The translations under genes were made by a program, and so were the position numbers. From Leptobrachium leishanense (lineage: Eukaryota; Chordata; Amphibia; Anura; Megophryidae): a stretch of DNA of 64,000 bases. Below the pieces are notes generated by a model. It searched no databases. It was not told where the DNA came from and saw nothing but the letters and a program-made list of their open reading frames with translations. This document shows, piece by piece, positions 60,129 through 64,000 of this stretch. The first letter of the stretch is position 1. Each line of letters starts with the position of its first letter. The stretch spans positions 119,737,690 to 119,801,689 of the forward strand of contig CM019066.1 of NCBI GenBank assembly GCA_009667805.1, given 5' to 3'.

Positions 60129-60850
60129 GACTAGAACTATTGAAGAAAAAGAAAGAGAATCCCACGCAGAAATATATGGAAGGAGTGCCATTCATATTTT
60201 CTTATAATCCTCTCAATAAAGAAATAAGGAAGAGTATTAAGAAGCATTGGCCAATACTACAAAGAGACCCTAGATTGAATGGCATCCTTCCAACGATACC
60301 ACGCATCATATGCAGAGGGGTGAAAAATCTAAAGATGGAACTCTCACATAGGGTGAGAAACAAGAAAGTACCTAACCATTTTGGAATAAGAGAAGGTTTC
60401 CACCAATGTGGGAACTGCTTAAACTGCAGAAATACCAAAGGCAAGAAACAAATAAGTTCGGAATTGAAAGAGATGGCAAAAAAATTAAAAATCAAAGGAA
60501 TGATGACATGCTTTTCAAAAAATGTTATATACGTCCTAACCTGTCCTTGTGGACTCAGATATGTGGGACGTACCACACGGCCACTTAACATACGTATACA
60601 GGAGCACATAAGGAATATCAAGAAAGGTTTTGATAAGCATAGTGTATCATTACATTTTAAACTAAAACATGGGCAAAACCCAGAAGGCCTCTCATTTATG
60701 GCAGTCCAAAAACTAGAACCCCTTTGGAGAGGAGGAAGCCTAGAAACACGACTAGGCAAAGAGGAAATGAGGTGGATTTTTTTAATGAATACACTCCAGC
60801 CGCATGGATTAAATGCAGATTTTGAATTGTGCCATTTTCTTAACAGCTAA
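60116..60850 (+). CDS. PLE-3 copy C: GIY-YIG endonuclease, intact C-terminal fragment
   Basis: Frame opens at the B/C junction (first codons come from copy B antisense, so the ATG is accidental) and runs RLELLKKKKENPTQKYMEGV through IICRGVKNLKMELSHRV, CGNCLNCRNTKGKK, VIYVLTCPCGLRYVGRTT, RIQEHIRNIKKG, HFKLKHG, and MRWIFLMNTLQPHGLNADFE to TAA. It lacks all of the RT core, so it encodes only the thumb end, cysteine linker and nuclease. In-frame where copy A is shifted. Not expected to mobilise itself. Confidence 0.85.
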   Translation: MLIKRLELLKKKKENPTQKYMEGVPFIFSYNPLNKEIRKSIKKHWPILQRDPRLNGILPTIPRIICRGVKNLKMELSHRVRNKKVPNHFGIREGFHQCGNCLNCRNTKGKKQISSELKEMAKKLKIKGMMTCFSKNVIYVLTCPCGLRYVGRTTRPLNIRIQEHIRNIKKGFDKHSVSLHFKLKHGQNPEGLSFMAVQKLEPLWRGGSLETRLGKEEMRWIFLMNTLQPHGLNADFELCHFLNS

Positions 60851-63091
60851 TTATTTCCATCTTAACTATTCCTTTTAAACGATATAATACTTTCTCCTAT
60901 CTCCCCCCCCCTTTCTTCAGATGATGTTTTTTACACCCCTGTTGCCATCTTAGAGTTATATATTTATTATATATATATTTTATATCCCCATTTTTAATAT
61001 CAATTTTTACGATACTCAGCTCTCCATTTTTAGGTTTCCATTAATAACAATTTTTACCATTATGTATATATTCTATAATTCGAGCCAATTTTTATGTGAT
61101 TTTAATAACTTCCCTATGATCAACCTCCCAATCTACTTTATATTAGAATAGTAAATGTGGATACAGAATGATCATATAAGACATTATTAGATAAAATTCC
61201 CCTACCTTATCTGAATATACCTATCTAACAATACATCCTTGCTTTCTAGCTTATACACATTTTCTATTTTTTATTTTTATTTTTATTTCTATTTCTATTA
61301 TTTTTCTTATATACGAAAAGAAAATTTATATATTTCTTCTCGTTCTTTTTTCCCGTCTTTTTCGTTTCTTATATACGAAAGATGAATCGCTATTAACTAC
61401 TATGCCCTAAAAAATCGAGCAAACTTTGGGTAAAAAGTTAAGTTCATTATACGAACGAAAACGAGACTAAAAAGTATTCGCAAGGTCTCTCTGGGTAAAA
61501 CCCCAGACTATGGATACGAACGAAAACGAAACTAAGAAAATTCTCGCAAAGCACTTCTGGGTAAAAAGGGTTTGTCCAGTTCATGCATGGTGAAACTAAA
61601 GAAAGAAATTTTCATTATTTCTTCTTTCTTTTTCGTATCGTATATATATACCTGACCTGCATTTCATCTGATTTTAATATGCTAGGACTATGTGTGCATT
61701 TCGATCATGATAACAACTTTTACGAATATGCGCAGAATTCTATTGGTCGACTTTTTTGTTTATTTCCGATGCGAAATGTTGTCCGTTTTTCCGAATCTCT
61801 GTATTTTACATAGGCTACAATTTGGTTTTAAGTCTTGTTTTAAATTCTCCCCATAAGATTATTGTTCTAAAGATTCGTAATTGCTGCGATCGTCCAAAAG
61901 ATTCGGATTTTCCGCGATCGTCCAATGTATTGTATTCACTTCCGTTTTTATTTCGAAACGACCGCAAAGCATTTCTGGGTAAATCCGAACGAACGGAAAT
62001 CGGCCAACAGGAAATAGGGAGTTAACAATTCGAATGTGGCAGGAAATGATACTATATAAGAGGACACTTTCATTTTCACTTTTACTTTATTTGCACTTTA
62101 TGGACACTAAATATACCGACTGAGGAAGGCTTTTAGCCGAAACGCGTCTCGGTACAATTTGTCCAGGATTTTATTAATTCCAATAAATTTATTACCTATA
62201 TATTTTTTGCATTCGCTACTTTTCCTTATCTCCCTAACTTTTTTTGGACATCTGGACCAACTGCTGCTACACCAAAGAGGTTTGGGCCCCCACCTTAAGA
62301 GGACCAAGGCGATACTCCTTGAGCCTGGAATTGAGAGGCTCTATAACTGGTGAGTGTGACCAATTTTAATTTAATCCTCCACCTGTATTGCACAGAGTTA
62401 CGCTATGGGAGTGCCGTCTCCCGATCTTCTCTGCTTTATCTAGTAACCACCATAGATGAAAGGAGGGACGTGCCACCCTATACTTGGCCGCAAGCTATTT
62501 TCCTTGAGCCTGGATTTCTCTTAGGCTCTAATAAATGTGAGTGATACATCCATTTTTATTAAATTACTTCATCCCAGTATGACCATCTGCACTATTATTG
62601 CCTTTATTTCTCTCTGAGGGACACCTTTAAAGAGAAGATTTGATATCCACACCACAGAGAAGATTGTTGCATTTGTCTTCAATCAACAACACTCTTTGAG
62701 TATTAAACCATTGCACTTTTTGAACACTATTTTGCACAAATTGACTTAATAATTTTTTTGTAAAAATTTTTTGTACTCTTTTACCTCCTCTGTTTGGTAT
62801 TTTAAAGGACACTTCTTGCATTTTAAAGGACACTTTTTATACCTTAAAGGACACTTTTCACATTTTACTCCTATTAACCAGTTGTTCATTTAATCAACTG
62901 TTCACTGTTTTATGCGCCGTATGGTCTTGTTTATCCTTTTGTCTTAATCTTGGCACGTATTTTGGTTGTTTTTTATGTGCTTTTTACCATACTTAGGCTG
63001 CAATTGATTATTTATTCACATAGCACTTTAATTAACTTAAATTAACAAGCGCCCACACTGTATAGTGTATACCCGTATACACACTTTTTAA
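60126..63091 (+). mobile_element. PLE-3 copy C, truncated inverted copy
   Basis: Plus strand; from the RT/GIY-YIG boundary to the full 3' terminal repeat, including ~150 bp (62943-63091) that appears as leader at the B-A junction (57667-57811). Ends at the right target duplication. Confidence 0.92.
62114..62154 (+). ncRNA. Hammerhead-like motif, PLE-3 copy C
   Basis: Stem I TACCGA (62114-62119)/TCGGTA (62149-62154), perfect 6 bp. Core CTGAGGA (62120-62126; position 7 is freely variable in hammerheads). Extra A, stem II GGCT/AGCC with a TTT loop, GAA, palindromic stem III ACGCGT (62142-62147), C at 62148: predicted GTC cleavage. The best-formed of the set. Confidence 0.75.
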
Positions 63092-63190
63092 TAAAACCTT
63101 GTGAGACCTGAACGGGCCCCACCATAGAGCAGGCCACTAGTGCTGTTGCTCGTCCTCAGGATCCTCGCAAAACCCCCTTTCCCTCACTAT
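63092..63190 (+). repeat. PLE-terminal-type repeat (right part)
   Basis: Begins with the target duplication and continues CCTGAACGGGCCCCACCATA, matching 12990-13060. Completes the repeat begun at 51912. Confidence 0.7.
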
Positions 63191-64000
63191 AATAGTGAAA
63201 TGGTCCACTGTATCTCTAACCCATGTCACAGGGGACATGGTGTGATGCATTTGTTTGCCTTTATTTCAATTACAATACATTGTTGTACATAAGCTCTTAA
63301 TGAAACTCATTGAAAGTTAAATATATTTCTTTGGCACAGTAAAGGTGAACATCTTATGGCACTTACTTCTCTCATTTAGTGAACTAAAACAAGCCTTGTT
63401 GTGATTAGAGGTCCAATTTTAATTTAGAGACAAATTTTAAAGTCCCTGAAATCGCATGTGCATTTCAATTCGGCGCATTAGTATTCTGAGTTTCCAATTA
63501 ACACTATATTATATCATAAAGAATTTAATTTAACTTCCCTGTTTTGCAAGCTAAACTGACTAAAGCCAATTAAAGATTCGAATCACAGTTCAATTTGCTC
63601 TGTTAGTTGAACCTCTGACAATATAATGGTATTACACTTCTACCTAACTTCATTATGACTCTGCCAGTTTACAACTTATTGAGAACTGCGATGGGAAGTT
63701 GGTATATATTGTTTTAACATGTCATTTCCACTGGCTCTAGTCATTCCTGTTTACAAATGTTAGCTTGCAACGCGAAACGACTTAGCAATATGAATGTGGA
63801 GATGTTGCACCTGGTGTAATAGAAGAAAAGGGAATTTAAATGAGCACATTTTTAGATCTTTGCTTGCAGAGCATTAGTGGGAAGTGATCTCATTTATTTT
63901 ATCACTGTGAAAAACACAGTAAATAAATAAAAATCATTTTTCACCTTGGATAGAAACACAAATCTATTTGACATATCACCACAGTATTATCTGTTTCTGC
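63191..64000. other. No feature recognised
   Basis: AT-rich, no frames, no repeat matched to the rest of the window. Confidence 0.45.

Larger units (their letters stand above)
52135..63091. mobile_element. PLE-3 composite insertion, 10.96 kb
   Basis: One insertion bounded by the 16-bp duplication TAAAACCTTGTGAGAC (52119-52134 and 63092-63107). It consists of copy A (minus, 52135-57811), copy B (minus, truncated, 57812-60128) in tandem with A, and copy C (plus, truncated, 60126-63091) inverted against B. The paralogous empty site is at about 12.98 kb. Tandem plus inverted partial copies are characteristic of PLEs. A, B and C are nearly identical over shared stretches, so the insertion is recent. 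Confidence 0.93.

Overview
The window reads as intergenic or intronic DNA of a large, repeat-rich vertebrate genome, most likely an amphibian (probably a frog). That guess is inference. It rests on the mix of three Penelope-like element (PLE) lineages, CR1, L2-type and L1 retrotransposons, a Tc1 element with long terminal inverted repeats, many hAT, Harbinger-like and piggyBac-like miniature elements (MITEs), and a tRNA-derived SINE. I recognised no host exon, tRNA, rRNA or bacterial gene. Nearly all long open frames are transposon genes, their wreckage, or artefacts of tandem repeats.

Layout. 0-3.6 kb: 3' part of PLE-1 (GIY-YIG endonuclease, hammerhead-like motif) and an L2-type LINE tail. 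3.6-7.9 kb: PLE-2 with an inverted terminal arm, its reverse transcriptase (RT) split by a full-length Tc1 element whose transposase ORF is intact. 7.9-13.2 kb: small duplications, a palindromic DNA element, two minisatellites, a possible LTR, and decayed hammerhead-like repeats. 13.2-19.5 kb: an L2 LINE split by a 5.5 kb hAT element (8-bp target duplication) that itself holds a minus-strand LINE. 19.5-31.7 kb: mostly unannotatable DNA with MITEs, a solo LTR (5-bp duplication) and a SINE. 31.7-45.9 kb: a deep nest, in which a MITE holds CR1-A, which holds CR1-B at one site and a second MITE at another, and that second MITE holds a 5.8 kb L1. 46-52.1 kb: hAT, piggyBac-like and Tc1-type MITEs plus a second SINE. 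52.1-63.1 kb: one 10.96 kb composite PLE-3 insertion bounded by a 16-bp target duplication, made of one long copy, a tandem truncated copy and an inverted truncated copy that form a palindrome with arms of about 2.4 kb. 63.2-64 kb: nothing recognised.

The unifying signal is a set of small hammerhead-ribozyme-like motifs (C-T-G-A-N-G-A, stem II, G-A-A-A) in the noncoding parts of three PLEs and in further decayed repeats. All can be folded the same way: stem I of 3-6 bp, stem II, and a stem III that is only a short self-complementary palindrome. That is the architecture expected of hammerheads that cleave as dimers. PLE association of such motifs is known; the particular set here, with one extra A after the core, deserves testing.
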